From a bacterium (GTDB lineage Bacteria > Verrucomicrobiota > Kiritimatiellia > UBA8416 > CAMZLY01): 11,697 nucleotides of DNA. Each line of letters starts with the position of its first letter. Position 1 is the first letter of the stretch. The position numbers and the translations under genes are program-made. The stretch is from assembly GCA_030632465.1 (NCBI GenBank), contig DAOVUR010000037.1, positions 1-11,697 on the forward strand. Direction: 5' to 3'. Of the stretch, positions 1-5,551 are shown one piece after another. The notes beneath the pieces were generated by a model, which did not search any database, had not been told where the DNA came from, and saw nothing but the letters and a program-made list of their open reading frames with translations.

Positions 1-48
1 GGTCTGACCCTGAAGGAGGGCAGTTTCCAGGTCTGACCCTGAAGGAGG
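1..48. repeat. Direct repeat of a 19-bp unit, period 29, at the left edge
   Basis: The 19-mer GGTCTGACCCTGAAGGAGG occurs at 1-19 and again, identically, at 30-48. A shorter echo, CCTGAAGGAAG, lies at 59-69. The array begins at the first base, so it may continue beyond the window. No open reading frame or RNA gene covers it. Similar GGTCTGACCC-type strings are, from memory, common in intergenic repeats of environmental genomes and sometimes flank REP-type transposases, but no transposase is visible here. Function is unknown. Confidence 0.75.
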
Positions 49-152
49 TAATATTAAACCTGAAGGAAGCAACAGCCTTATATTTAGAGGAGTTTCCTTA
101 GAGGTGCTTAAAAAATAATGTTTTTTTATTTTTATCTTTTTACGGTTGGGTA

Positions 153-181
153 TTGACATAAGAGCGAAAATTTAGGACAAC
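153..181 (+). promoter_or_regulatory. Possible promoter for tRNA-Leu (-35 only convincing)
   Basis: A perfect TTGACA lies at 153-158, 51 bases before the tRNA. At normal spacing the -10 would fall near 175-181, where the sequence (GACAAC) is a poor match. A better -10-like string, GATAAT at 190-195, is too far from this -35 but well placed for a start about 8 bases before the tRNA. One of the two elements probably drives the tRNA; which one cannot be settled by eye. The rest of 70-209 is AT-rich with long T runs and nothing else recognised. Confidence 0.35.
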
Positions 182-209
182 ACTGCCTTGATAATTAAAG
201 AAGTATTGG

Positions 210-298
210 GCCTGGGTGGCGGAATTGGCATACGCAACGGACTTAAAATCCGTCGGGAGTTAAATCCCTTGGGGGTTCAAGTCCCCCCCCAGGCACCA
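210..298 (+). tRNA. tRNA-Leu (anticodon UAA)
   Basis: This is a complete type II tRNA of 89 bases with the CCA end encoded (296-298). The acceptor stem GCCTGGG (210-216) pairs with CCCAGGC (288-294), followed by discriminator A295, as expected for leucine. The anticodon stem ACGGA (237-241) pairs with TCCGT (249-253), and the loop carries anticodon TAA at 244-246, which reads UUA and probably UUG. A long variable arm with a GGGA/TCCC stem follows. The T arm is GGGGG, TTCAAGT, CCCCC. An unusual run of eight C (283-290) spans the T-arm/acceptor junction, but all pairs hold, so the gene looks functional. Confidence 0.97.
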
Positions 299-387
299 GC
301 CTTCGCGACAAGCTAGCTTGTCGACTACGGCTGGCAGGCCAGCCTTTGCAATTAGCTAGTCGGATGGCAAGCCAGGTTACGCCGAGG
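299..387. repeat. GC-rich interspersed repeat abutting the tRNA
   Basis: Immediately after the encoded CCA comes a mosaic of dyads. There is a perfect 18-bp palindrome CGACAAGCTAGCTTGTCG at 306-323 and a GGCTGGC/GCCAGCC hairpin at 329-344. A TTACGCCGAGG tail lies at 377-387. CTTCGCG (301-307) and the TACGCCGAGG tail recur in the same order at about 5470-5496, so this is one member of a dispersed family in this genome. No coding potential is seen. It could end the tRNA transcript through its hairpins, but there is no adjacent T run. Confidence 0.6.
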
Positions 388-434
388 TTAAGCAGTACAC
401 TGGGAATTAAGTTTGTTTCTTATTTTTTGTTTGT

Positions 435-456
435 AAAGTTAGACGCGTCTAACTTT
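435..456. promoter_or_regulatory. Perfect 22-bp palindrome upstream of the RACo-like gene
   Basis: The 11-base half AAAGTTAGACG (435-445) is followed directly by its exact reverse complement (446-456). The site ends 11 bases before the GGAG ribosome-binding site and 22 bases before the start codon at 479. As DNA it would suit a dimeric repressor; as RNA it would fold into a 9-bp stem with a CGCG loop. It could also be a weak terminator of the tRNA transcript, since four T follow, partly within the stem. Which role applies cannot be told from sequence alone. Confidence 0.6.
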
Positions 457-478
457 TGGGGCAACTGGAGATAGAGTA

Positions 479-2329
479 ATGAGTGAAGTACAGGTAACTT
501 TTCAACCGTCAGGGCAACGTGTATTTGTTTTGCCCGGTACATCATTGCTTGAAGCTGCTGGGCGCGTTGGTATCATTTTACAGACTCCATGTGGTGGTGC
601 CGGTACATGTGGAAAGTGTCTTGTTAAGGTTATCTCTGGTGATTGTAACGCTGCCGAATCATGTGATGATACATTGTCTGATGATCTAATTAATCAAGGG
701 TATCATCTTGCTTGTCAGACTAAGGTCATGGGTGAGTTGGTGGTTGATATTCCTGAGGAGTCGATGTTTGAAAGTCGGCAGCAGATTCTAGAGGATGATT
801 TAGGTGCTGAGCTTGAGGTGAATCCTGTTGTCTATAAAAAATATTTCAAGCTGGATGCGCCGACTAGTACGGATGATCGTTCCGATGAAACTCGCTTGAT
901 GGATGCTATAGGTGAAGTTGAGGTGTCAATTGAACAATTACGTTGTATGCCTAGCTTGATGAGGAATAATGATTGGGCGGGTACTGCCGTACTGTCCGGT
1001 GACCGTTTGCTTGCAGTCGAACAAGGTGATACTTCAGGTAAGGTGTATGGTGTCGCATTTGATATAGGGACAACAACTGTTGTTGGTACACTATTTAATC
1101 TGCTTACTGGCGCTGAGTTGGCGGTTGAGTCGCAAATGAATGGGCAGATCGCGCATGGTGATGATGTTATTTCTAGGATATTGAAGGTTCGTGAAGATAC
1201 TGTGGCTCTTGCGGAATTACAGCGGGTTATTGTAGGAACCGCGAATGATATTATTAGCAGTTTATGTGGCAAAGCTAAGATAGAGCACGATCATATTTAT
1301 GAGGTTGCGATTGCTGGTAATGCAACTATGCAACAGATTTTCTGTGGACTTAATCCAGCTGCGTTGGGTGAGGTGCCGTTTGTTCAGGTGTTTGATCGTT
1401 CCTTAACTTTGCAGGCTAATAAGCTTGGGTTGCTGGTGAATGTTGGTGCGGATCTATTTGTTATGCCGCAGATTGGCGGTTTTGTTGGGGGTGATACAGT
1501 TGCCGGAATGGTTGCTGCACGTATTGATAAATGGGATAAACCTGTTCTGTTGGTTGATATAGGAACTAATGGAGAGATTGTTCTGTGTCATGATGGAAAA
1601 CTTTTGGCAACATCTGCCGCTGCTGGCCCGGCCTTTGAGGGGGCTCGTATTACGCAAGGTATGCGTGCAGCAGCTGGTGCTATTGAAAAAGTTATTATTA
1701 ATGGTGACGTTGAAATTAATGTGATTGGTAATGTAACTCCTGTTGGTCTTTGTGGAACTGCTTTGATTGATGCTGTGGCTGGTATGTTGCGGGCTGGTGT
1801 GCTGGATGAAACTGGTCGTATATTGTCGACGGATGAGGTTGATAGCTCAATGTCTTCTCTATTGAAAGATAGGTTGATAGAGCGTGATGGTAATGTTGAT
1901 TTTCTTCTGGCTGGTACTGTCGAAAAGAATCCTATTTATATTTATCAAAAAGATGTGCGTGAATTGCAACTTGCTAATGGTGCGATTCGTGCAGCTGTAA
2001 ATATTCTGTTGCGTCGTGCTGGAGTTGATCCTGCTGATTTAGGATATGTCTTGCTGGCGGGAGCATTTGGTAATTTTATTCGTCGTAGCAATGCGCGTAG
2101 GATAGGGTTGTTGCCACAAGTTGCTTGTGGTGCAATTAGGTTTATCGGTAATGCGGCATCGTTGGGGGCAAAGCTTGTTCTGATGTCATCTAACGAGAGA
2201 CAGTATGCTGATGAGTTATGTAAGCGTACAGAGCATATAGATCTTTCGCTAGATTCTGAGTTTCAGATGGAGTTTGGTATGGCTATGATCTTTCCAGATG
2301 ATGATTTTGATGCCTGTATTGATGAGTGA
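479..2329 (+). CDS. RACo-like 2Fe-2S/ASKHA protein (DUF4445), corrinoid activation
   Basis: This is a 616-residue soluble protein resembling RACo, the reductive activator of corrinoid proteins, which couples ATP hydrolysis to reduction of inactive Co(II) corrinoids. The N-terminal ferredoxin-like domain (about residues 3-95) has cluster ligands C38, C44, C47 and C79. A linker (about 96-187) leads to a C-terminal actin-fold ATPase with phosphate loops DIGTTT (195-200) and DIGTNGE (360-366), GNAT at 280-283 and LLAGAFGNF near 525-533. Length fits the family (about 600-650). The ATG at 479 has GGAG at 467-470. It stands alone between repeat-filled gaps. No corrinoid protein or methyltransferase lies nearby, so its client is unknown; a close relative with another metalloprotein client cannot be excluded. 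Family assignment is confident, role inferred. Confidence 0.92.
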   Translation: MSEVQVTFQPSGQRVFVLPGTSLLEAAGRVGIILQTPCGGAGTCGKCLVKVISGDCNAAESCDDTLSDDLINQGYHLACQTKVMGELVVDIPEESMFESRQQILEDDLGAELEVNPVVYKKYFKLDAPTSTDDRSDETRLMDAIGEVEVSIEQLRCMPSLMRNNDWAGTAVLSGDRLLAVEQGDTSGKVYGVAFDIGTTTVVGTLFNLLTGAELAVESQMNGQIAHGDDVISRILKVREDTVALAELQRVIVGTANDIISSLCGKAKIEHDHIYEVAIAGNATMQQIFCGLNPAALGEVPFVQVFDRSLTLQANKLGLLVNVGADLFVMPQIGGFVGGDTVAGMVAARIDKWDKPVLLVDIGTNGEIVLCHDGKLLATSAAAGPAFEGARITQGMRAAAGAIEKVIINGDVEINVIGNVTPVGLCGTALIDAVAGMLRAGVLDETGRILSTDEVDSSMSSLLKDRLIERDGNVDFLLAGTVEKNPIYIYQKDVRELQLANGAIRAAVNILLRRAGVDPADLGYVLLAGAFGNFIRRSNARRIGLLPQVACGAIRFIGNAASLGAKLVLMSSNERQYADELCKRTEHIDLSLDSEFQMEFGMAMIFPDDDFDACIDE

Positions 2330-2330
2330 A

Positions 2331-2429
2331 AATAGTGAATAATTAATAGTGAATAGTGAATAGTTATGGTGGGTTTTTATTAGTAAAAGCTAGGGGTCGG
2401 AGGTCGGAAGTCGGAGGTCAGAAGTCAGA
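2331..2429. repeat. Two short tandem arrays with 7-bp period
   Basis: Directly after the stop codon of the RACo-like gene, the heptamer AATAGTG runs almost three times (2345-2364), with another copy at 2331-2337. Thirty bases on, a second 7-bp array, consensus RGTCRGA, runs five times at 2395-2429 with alternating G/A changes. Both are simple-sequence arrays of uncertain role and could vary in copy number between strains. They open the 362-base gap 2330-2691, in which no gene is seen. Confidence 0.75.
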
Positions 2430-2537
2430 GGATTCAGGGACCAGTTAGGGACATTGAGCGGCTTGTCAGGGCGTAGCCTTTTGCGAAGCCTGGAGCCGAA
2501 ATGCCCCGTGGTAAGGGAAGTGGAAAAGCTGAATAAC

Positions 2538-2614
2538 GAACAAGGATTAACGATTTTAGATTTGTGAATAGATTAATGAATACTTCATCATTCGTTAATC
2601 GGTGTTCCTTGTTC
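2538..2614. repeat. Imperfect inverted-repeat element (MITE- or REP-like)
   Basis: The left arm GAACAAGGATTAACGA (2538-2553) is matched by the right arm 2592-2614, which carries TCGTTAAT and TCCTTGTTC separated by 6 extra bases. Inside, GATTAATGAA (2571-2580) pairs with TTCGTTAATC (2591-2600) with one G-U wobble and a 10-base loop, so the right arm has two alternative partners. Similar AACAAGGA-type repeats are, from memory, scattered through related environmental genomes. No coding potential. 2430-2537 holds a GC-richer stretch in which I see nothing firm. Confidence 0.6.
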
Positions 2615-2640
2615 TTGAATCATTTGAATAGAAATATAAA

Positions 2641-2657
2641 ATGGACCTCTGGTCCGT
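2641..2657 (+). promoter_or_regulatory. Small hairpin in the radical SAM leader
   Basis: ATGGACC (2641-2647) pairs with GGTCCGT (2651-2657) across a TCT loop, with one U-G wobble. It sits about 35 bases before the start codon, just after an AT-rich TATAAA (2635-2640) that might be a -10 element, although no good -35 is spaced for it. If transcription starts near 2645, the hairpin would lie at the 5' end of the mRNA. Whether it controls stability or translation is unknown. Confidence 0.35.
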
Positions 2658-2691
2658 TTAGGAGCATGATATATCTACGTGGTAAAATAAT

Positions 2692-3615
2692 ATGAAATAT
2701 AAATATCTATTTGGACCAGTGCCGTCGCGGCGCTTTGGGCGTTCGTTAGGGGTTGACTTGACTCCGTTTAAAACCTGTTCGCTGAACTGTATATTTTGTC
2801 AGCTTGGACGTTCTGATGCTACTGCGGCGGATCGTAGTGAGTATGTGCCGGTTAATGAGGTGATAGCTGAGCTGGAACATTGGTTAGCACATGATGGGGT
2901 GGCAGATTTTATAACGCTTTCAGGATCTGGCGAGCCAACTCTTAATTCAGGGTTTGGAGATATACTGGCTTTTATTAAAGAGAACACACAGATACCGTCG
3001 CTTCTGATGACCAATGGCACTATGTTGCATCTGCCGGAAGTTCGTAAGGCTGCCGCACAGGCAAGTGTCGTAAAGGTTTCGATGGGTGCCTGGGACCAGG
3101 CTTCATTCGAAAAACTTAATAGACCTGATTCTGCAGTTAGTTTTGCTGATCTACTGCAAGGTGAAAAAGATTTCCGTAAAGAGTTTTCTGGTGAATTAAG
3201 GCTGGAAGTGTTTGTTGTTGATGGGGTGAATGCTGATCCAGTTGATATGCAGAAAATTGCAGCCTTTGTTAAAGAGGTGGCGCCAGATAAAGTTCAGCTT
3301 AATACTGCTGTTCGACCTGCGGCTGAAGATGATGCTGTTGCGGTTAGTGCAGAAGCGCTTAATGAACTGGCATTACTGTTTGATCCACCAGCGGAGGTGA
3401 TTGCTTCATTTAGTGGTGTGAAAATCGAGGGTAGCAAGGTTAATTCTGATAAGCTACTCGATATGTTAAGGCGGCGCCCATGTACTGCGTTGCAGATGGC
3501 TGATGTTTTGGGTGTGCATATAAATGAGATATCGAAATATCTGCCGGAGCTTCTTACCGCTGGAAGTGTTCATCGCGAGGAACGTGGTGCTGAGGTTTTC
3601 TTTGTGGCGGTGTAG
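2692..3615 (+). CDS. Radical SAM protein, Tyw1-like (COG0731), with C-terminal winged helix
   Basis: A 307-residue cytosolic protein. The iron-sulfur cluster motif is C29-x3-C33-x2-C36, followed by the SAM-binding GSGEP at residues 78-82 and a conserved MTNGT at 106-110. The opening FGPVPSRRFGRSLGVD is typical of COG0731, the family that includes the archaeal and eukaryotic wyosine synthase Tyw1. Bacteria do not make wyosine, so the bacterial members' reaction is unknown. Residues about 252-307 look like a winged helix-turn-helix that may bind nucleic acid. An in-frame stop at 2683-2685 makes ATG 2692 the first possible start, but the ribosome-binding site is poor (GTGG at 2679-2682). Repeats flank it on both sides, so it is probably monocistronic. 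Superfamily certain, role unknown. Confidence 0.9.
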   Translation: MKYKYLFGPVPSRRFGRSLGVDLTPFKTCSLNCIFCQLGRSDATAADRSEYVPVNEVIAELEHWLAHDGVADFITLSGSGEPTLNSGFGDILAFIKENTQIPSLLMTNGTMLHLPEVRKAAAQASVVKVSMGAWDQASFEKLNRPDSAVSFADLLQGEKDFRKEFSGELRLEVFVVDGVNADPVDMQKIAAFVKEVAPDKVQLNTAVRPAAEDDAVAVSAEALNELALLFDPPAEVIASFSGVKIEGSKVNSDKLLDMLRRRPCTALQMADVLGVHINEISKYLPELLTAGSVHREERGAEVFFVAV

Positions 3616-3618
3616 CGT

Positions 3619-3756
3619 GTAGATCAGCGCTCCGACGCTGATAACAACAGGCTCGGAGGCCTGTTTTACTGAGTAGATCAGCGCTCCGACTTGTCGCGGC
3701 GCAGCCAAAGGCGAAGACGGATGCTGACTGTAACAGCTATGGAAAGCTGTTTTACT
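3619..3756. repeat. REP-like hairpin cluster, about one and a half modules
   Basis: The 18-mer GTAGATCAGCGCTCCGAC occurs at 3619-3636 and again at 3673-3690. Hairpin A (3623-3642) has ATCAGCG/CGCTGAT arms and loop CTCCGA. Hairpin B (3646-3665) has AACAGGC/GCCTGTT arms and loop TCGGAG. Hairpin C (3732-3751) has AACAGCT/AGCTGTT arms and loop ATGGAA. B and C both run on into TGTTTTACT, so they are versions of the same unit. The cluster fills the space between the radical SAM and DUF4416 genes. Confidence 0.75.
3646..3667 (+). terminator. Probable terminator of the radical SAM gene (repeat hairpin B)
   Basis: A 7-bp stem (AACAGGC with GCCTGTT) and 6-base loop end in TTTT (3664-3667), 31 bases after the stop codon. 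The T run is short and overlaps the stem, so termination may be partial. The same structure is part of the interspersed repeat described here, so a terminator role may be incidental. Confidence 0.45.
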
Positions 3757-3768
3757 AAAGGATTTATC

Positions 3769-4305
3769 ATGGCAGAAATAAAATCAGTTGCACCTGTTGC
3801 GTTATTTTGTGGAGTGATAGGGAGCGAACCTGACTTGATGGATGAGGCAGGGCGTAAGCTTTCTGCTTCTTGTGGCCCAATTGACATTACTAGTGAACTG
3901 ATACCTTTTGATGGTTCCGACTATTATGAGGGGGAGATGGGAAAAGGTCTGTTTCGCCGTTTTTATTCATTTACCACCTTAATATCTCCTGATCTTATTG
4001 CTGATGTTAAGCTGGCTACGCAAGATATTGAGGATGAATATTCTATTGAACAGGATGGGAAGGTGTGTAGACGCGTTAACTTAGATCCTGGCTACATTGC
4101 GCCGAGTAGGTTGGTTTTAGCAACAACCAAAGATTTCTCGCATAGGATATATTTACAAAAAGGTATTTATGCTGAGGTGACTTTAGGTTTTGGCAGGCAA
4201 GGTTGTCGCTATTTTGACTGGACCTATCCTGATTTCAAAAAAGAGAGCTATACAAAATTCTTTTTGGATGTGCGGCGACAGCTTTTATCACAGTGTGCGG
4301 TCTGA
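3769..4305 (+). CDS. DUF4416 family protein
   Basis: A 178-residue protein matching DUF4416, a family of unknown function found in diverse anaerobic and deep-branching bacteria. Family hallmarks seen are the opening ALFCGVIGSEPDLMDEA, then YYEGEMGKGLFRRF near 51-64, RRVNLDPGYIAPSRLVLATT near 100-119, HRIYLQKGIYAEVTL near 124-138 and WTYPDF near 151-156. No signal peptide or membrane segment. I chose ATG 3769 because AAAGGA (3757-3762) sits 6 bases upstream and family similarity begins there. The frame stays open to 3691, but that extension lies in repeat DNA. No operon partner is close: repeats lie upstream and a 266-base gap downstream. Family firm, function unknown. Confidence 0.92.
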   Translation: MAEIKSVAPVALFCGVIGSEPDLMDEAGRKLSASCGPIDITSELIPFDGSDYYEGEMGKGLFRRFYSFTTLISPDLIADVKLATQDIEDEYSIEQDGKVCRRVNLDPGYIAPSRLVLATTKDFSHRIYLQKGIYAEVTLGFGRQGCRYFDWTYPDFKKESYTKFFLDVRRQLLSQCAV

Positions 4306-4326
4306 CGTTAAAGGTGTTCGATTGTG

Positions 4327-4344
4327 TTAACTATCAGTAGTTAA
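4327..4344 (+). terminator. AT-rich hairpin after DUF4416, possible terminator
   Basis: TTAACTA (4327-4333) pairs with TAGTTAA (4338-4344) around a TCAG loop, 22 bases after the DUF4416 stop. The following ATAAATTT is only weakly T-rich, so intrinsic termination would be inefficient. Confidence 0.35.
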
Positions 4345-4509
4345 ATAAATTTGTTCTGTAGACGTTAAAACACTTGCGAAGTTGATCAGAAATGGTTATG
4401 TTTACTTTGCTTTTGATGACGTAATTGTTATTTAAGGCTGAAAATGAGGAATATTTGTTAAGGAATCTACGGAAGTAGGCAAGAAAGTTATATTTTCGAC
4501 TCTTTTATC

Positions 4510-4537
4510 TTGCCAATATACAAAAAAGCAGTATAGT
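4510..4537 (+). promoter_or_regulatory. Sigma-70-type promoter for rpmB
   Basis: TTGCCA (4510-4515) and TATAGT (4532-4537) are separated by 16 bases, close to consensus. Transcription would begin near 4544, giving a leader of about 28 bases. A 7-bp inverted repeat, GGCAAGA (4478-4484) with TCTTGCC (4508-4514), overlaps the -35 element and might be an operator or chance. Confidence 0.6.
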
Positions 4538-4571
4538 TCCGGTTCTTTTTGAATTTATCTAAGGAGATGTA

Positions 4572-4799
4572 ATGGCTAGAGTTTGTGATATTTGTGGAAA
4601 AGGTGTTAGTTCCGGCAGTACGATTGTTCGGCATGGACTGAAGAAAGTTAAAGGCGGAATTGGGTTACATATTACTGGTGTAACAAAGCGTCGTTTTCTT
4701 CCTAACTTGCAACGTATTCGTGTGTCAGAAAATGGCGGAACAAAACGTAAGACTGTTTGTACAGCATGTATTCGATCAGGAAAAGTTGTAAAGGCATAG
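4572..4799 (+). CDS. rpmB: 50S ribosomal protein L28, zinc-binding (C+) form
   Basis: A 75-residue basic protein with the L28 signature: MARVCDICGKG at the start, then KRRFLPNLQRIRV (39-51) and a C-terminal TVCTACIRSGKV (61-72). It is a component of the large ribosomal subunit. Cysteine pairs C5/C8 and C63/C66 form a zinc ribbon, so this is the zinc-dependent paralogue type rather than the zinc-free one induced under zinc starvation in some bacteria. Length is normal. AAGGAG (4561-4566) lies 5 bases before the ATG. The next gene begins 25 bases after its stop, so the two are probably co-transcribed from the promoter at 4510-4537. Confidence 0.97.
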   Translation: MARVCDICGKGVSSGSTIVRHGLKKVKGGIGLHITGVTKRRFLPNLQRIRVSENGGTKRKTVCTACIRSGKVVKA

Positions 4800-4824
4800 T
4801 GTTAAGTGCCTGAAGGGATAGCTC

Positions 4825-5274
4825 ATGGCAGATAATAACGACAGCTCAACGGAAATAAAAGATACTGATATTATTTTTGATTGTCCTCACTGTAGCAAGA
4901 GTCTTGCTATTGATTATCGTGGAGCTGGTTTGACTATCCCTTGTTCTGATTGTGGAAAAATGGTTGAAGTGCCAATTCCTGAAGGTATGGAGATTGGCGA
5001 TATAGATAGTACTGAGGAAGAACAAGAAATCCAAATTCTTAATCTTCGTCGTTTGTTATCTGTTGCGGAAGAGAAAATTCTTCATCTAGAAGAAGAGTTG
5101 ACTGAAATTCGTGGCAGGCGTGAAGTGCTCGAACATGAGCATTCACAAAATATTACACGCACAGCTCGTTTAAGCGAAAGTGCGACAGGCTTGCTTAATG
5201 CACTTAAAGGTGCAACTGCTGCAGCTGAGAAAATTGCTGAAGATATTACTGACGAAACTGACGTACAGTCTTAA
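4825..5274 (+). CDS. Zinc-ribbon / coiled-coil protein of unknown function
   Basis: A 149-residue acidic, cytosolic protein. A zinc ribbon near the N terminus has C20/C23 and C40/C43 framing FDCPHCSKSLAIDYRG and IPCSDCGKMVEVP. Residues about 64-117 are rich in E, L, R and A with heptad-like spacing and should form a coiled coil. An alanine-rich tail (about 118-140) may be a further helix. There is no signal peptide. GAAGGGA (4812-4818) precedes the ATG. From memory, similar ribbon-plus-coil proteins occur in Kiritimatiellota and Lentisphaerota genomes, but I know no function. Its position directly behind rpmB suggests a housekeeping role linked to ribosomes or nucleic acids; that is inference only. 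Confidence 0.88.
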   Translation: MADNNDSSTEIKDTDIIFDCPHCSKSLAIDYRGAGLTIPCSDCGKMVEVPIPEGMEIGDIDSTEEEQEIQILNLRRLLSVAEEKILHLEEELTEIRGRREVLEHEHSQNITRTARLSESATGLLNALKGATAAAEKIAEDITDETDVQS

Positions 5275-5319
5275 GAGCCGCTTGCCACACTATTCGTTTA
5301 CACTGCTTTTTGTGTAGCG

Positions 5320-5515
5320 TTGGCCGTCTCGGCCAAGCTTTCCCGCAGGGGAAACCACGCCTAGGGCTACGCCCGTCGCTTTTTGCCTGAGACAGGCAAC
5401 ACTACACCTAGGGCTACGCCCGCCTGCCGTGAGCGAAGTCGAATGGGGCGTTTTTTGCCTGAGACCAGTCTTCGCGCTTCGCTTGCTACGCCGAGGCATG
5501 CAGGCAACACTACAT
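5320..5515. repeat. Nested GC-rich hairpin repeats
   Basis: This mosaic fills most of the 349-base gap 5275-5623. Hairpins are TTGGCCG/CGGCCAA at 5320-5336, TTTCCC/GGGAAA at 5339-5354 and TTGCCTG/CAGGCAA at 5383-5399. CCTAGGGCTACGCCCG occurs at 5360-5375 and 5407-5422. A second TTTTTGCCTGAGAC at 5452-5465 is parted from its CAGGCAACACTACA (5501-5514) by about 35 foreign bases that carry the CTTCGCG...TACGCCGAGG unit also seen after the tRNA. The first hairpin could terminate the rpmB operon. A reverse-strand open frame through it reads as repeat, not protein. Confidence 0.7.
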
Positions 5516-5551
5516 TATTAATCAAAATAATAAAGTAGCCCCAAACACTTC

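Noticed and set aside
109..128. A-run facing a T-run ahead of the tRNA, terminator-like
   Set aside because: The stem would be A-T pairs only, with no GC core, so it is more likely simple AT-rich sequence.
299..478. Possible cobalamin riboswitch before the RACo-like gene
   Set aside because: I see no B12-box-like core and the space is occupied by repeats and a palindrome.
832..1272. 146-codon reverse-strand open frame
   Set aside because: It is antisense to the well-supported RACo-like gene and has serine/threonine-rich composition typical of a shadow frame.
2666..2695. Nine-codon open frame whose TGA overlaps the radical SAM ATG
   Set aside because: Its AGGAG is only one base from the ATG, too close for normal initiation. 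A translationally coupled leader is possible but unsupported.
3691..3768. Upstream extension of the DUF4416 gene to an ATG at 3691
   Set aside because: It translates repeat and hairpin DNA, and the ATG at 3769 has a good ribosome-binding site and matches the family start.
5360..5422. Short regularly spaced repeats that might suggest a CRISPR
   Set aside because: There are only two copies of a 16-mer, and the sequence between them is itself a repeat hairpin; there are no cas genes.
5290..5499. 69-codon reverse-strand open frame rich in R, S, K and T
   Set aside because: It lies wholly within GC-rich hairpin repeats, has no ribosome-binding site and reads like translated repeat DNA.
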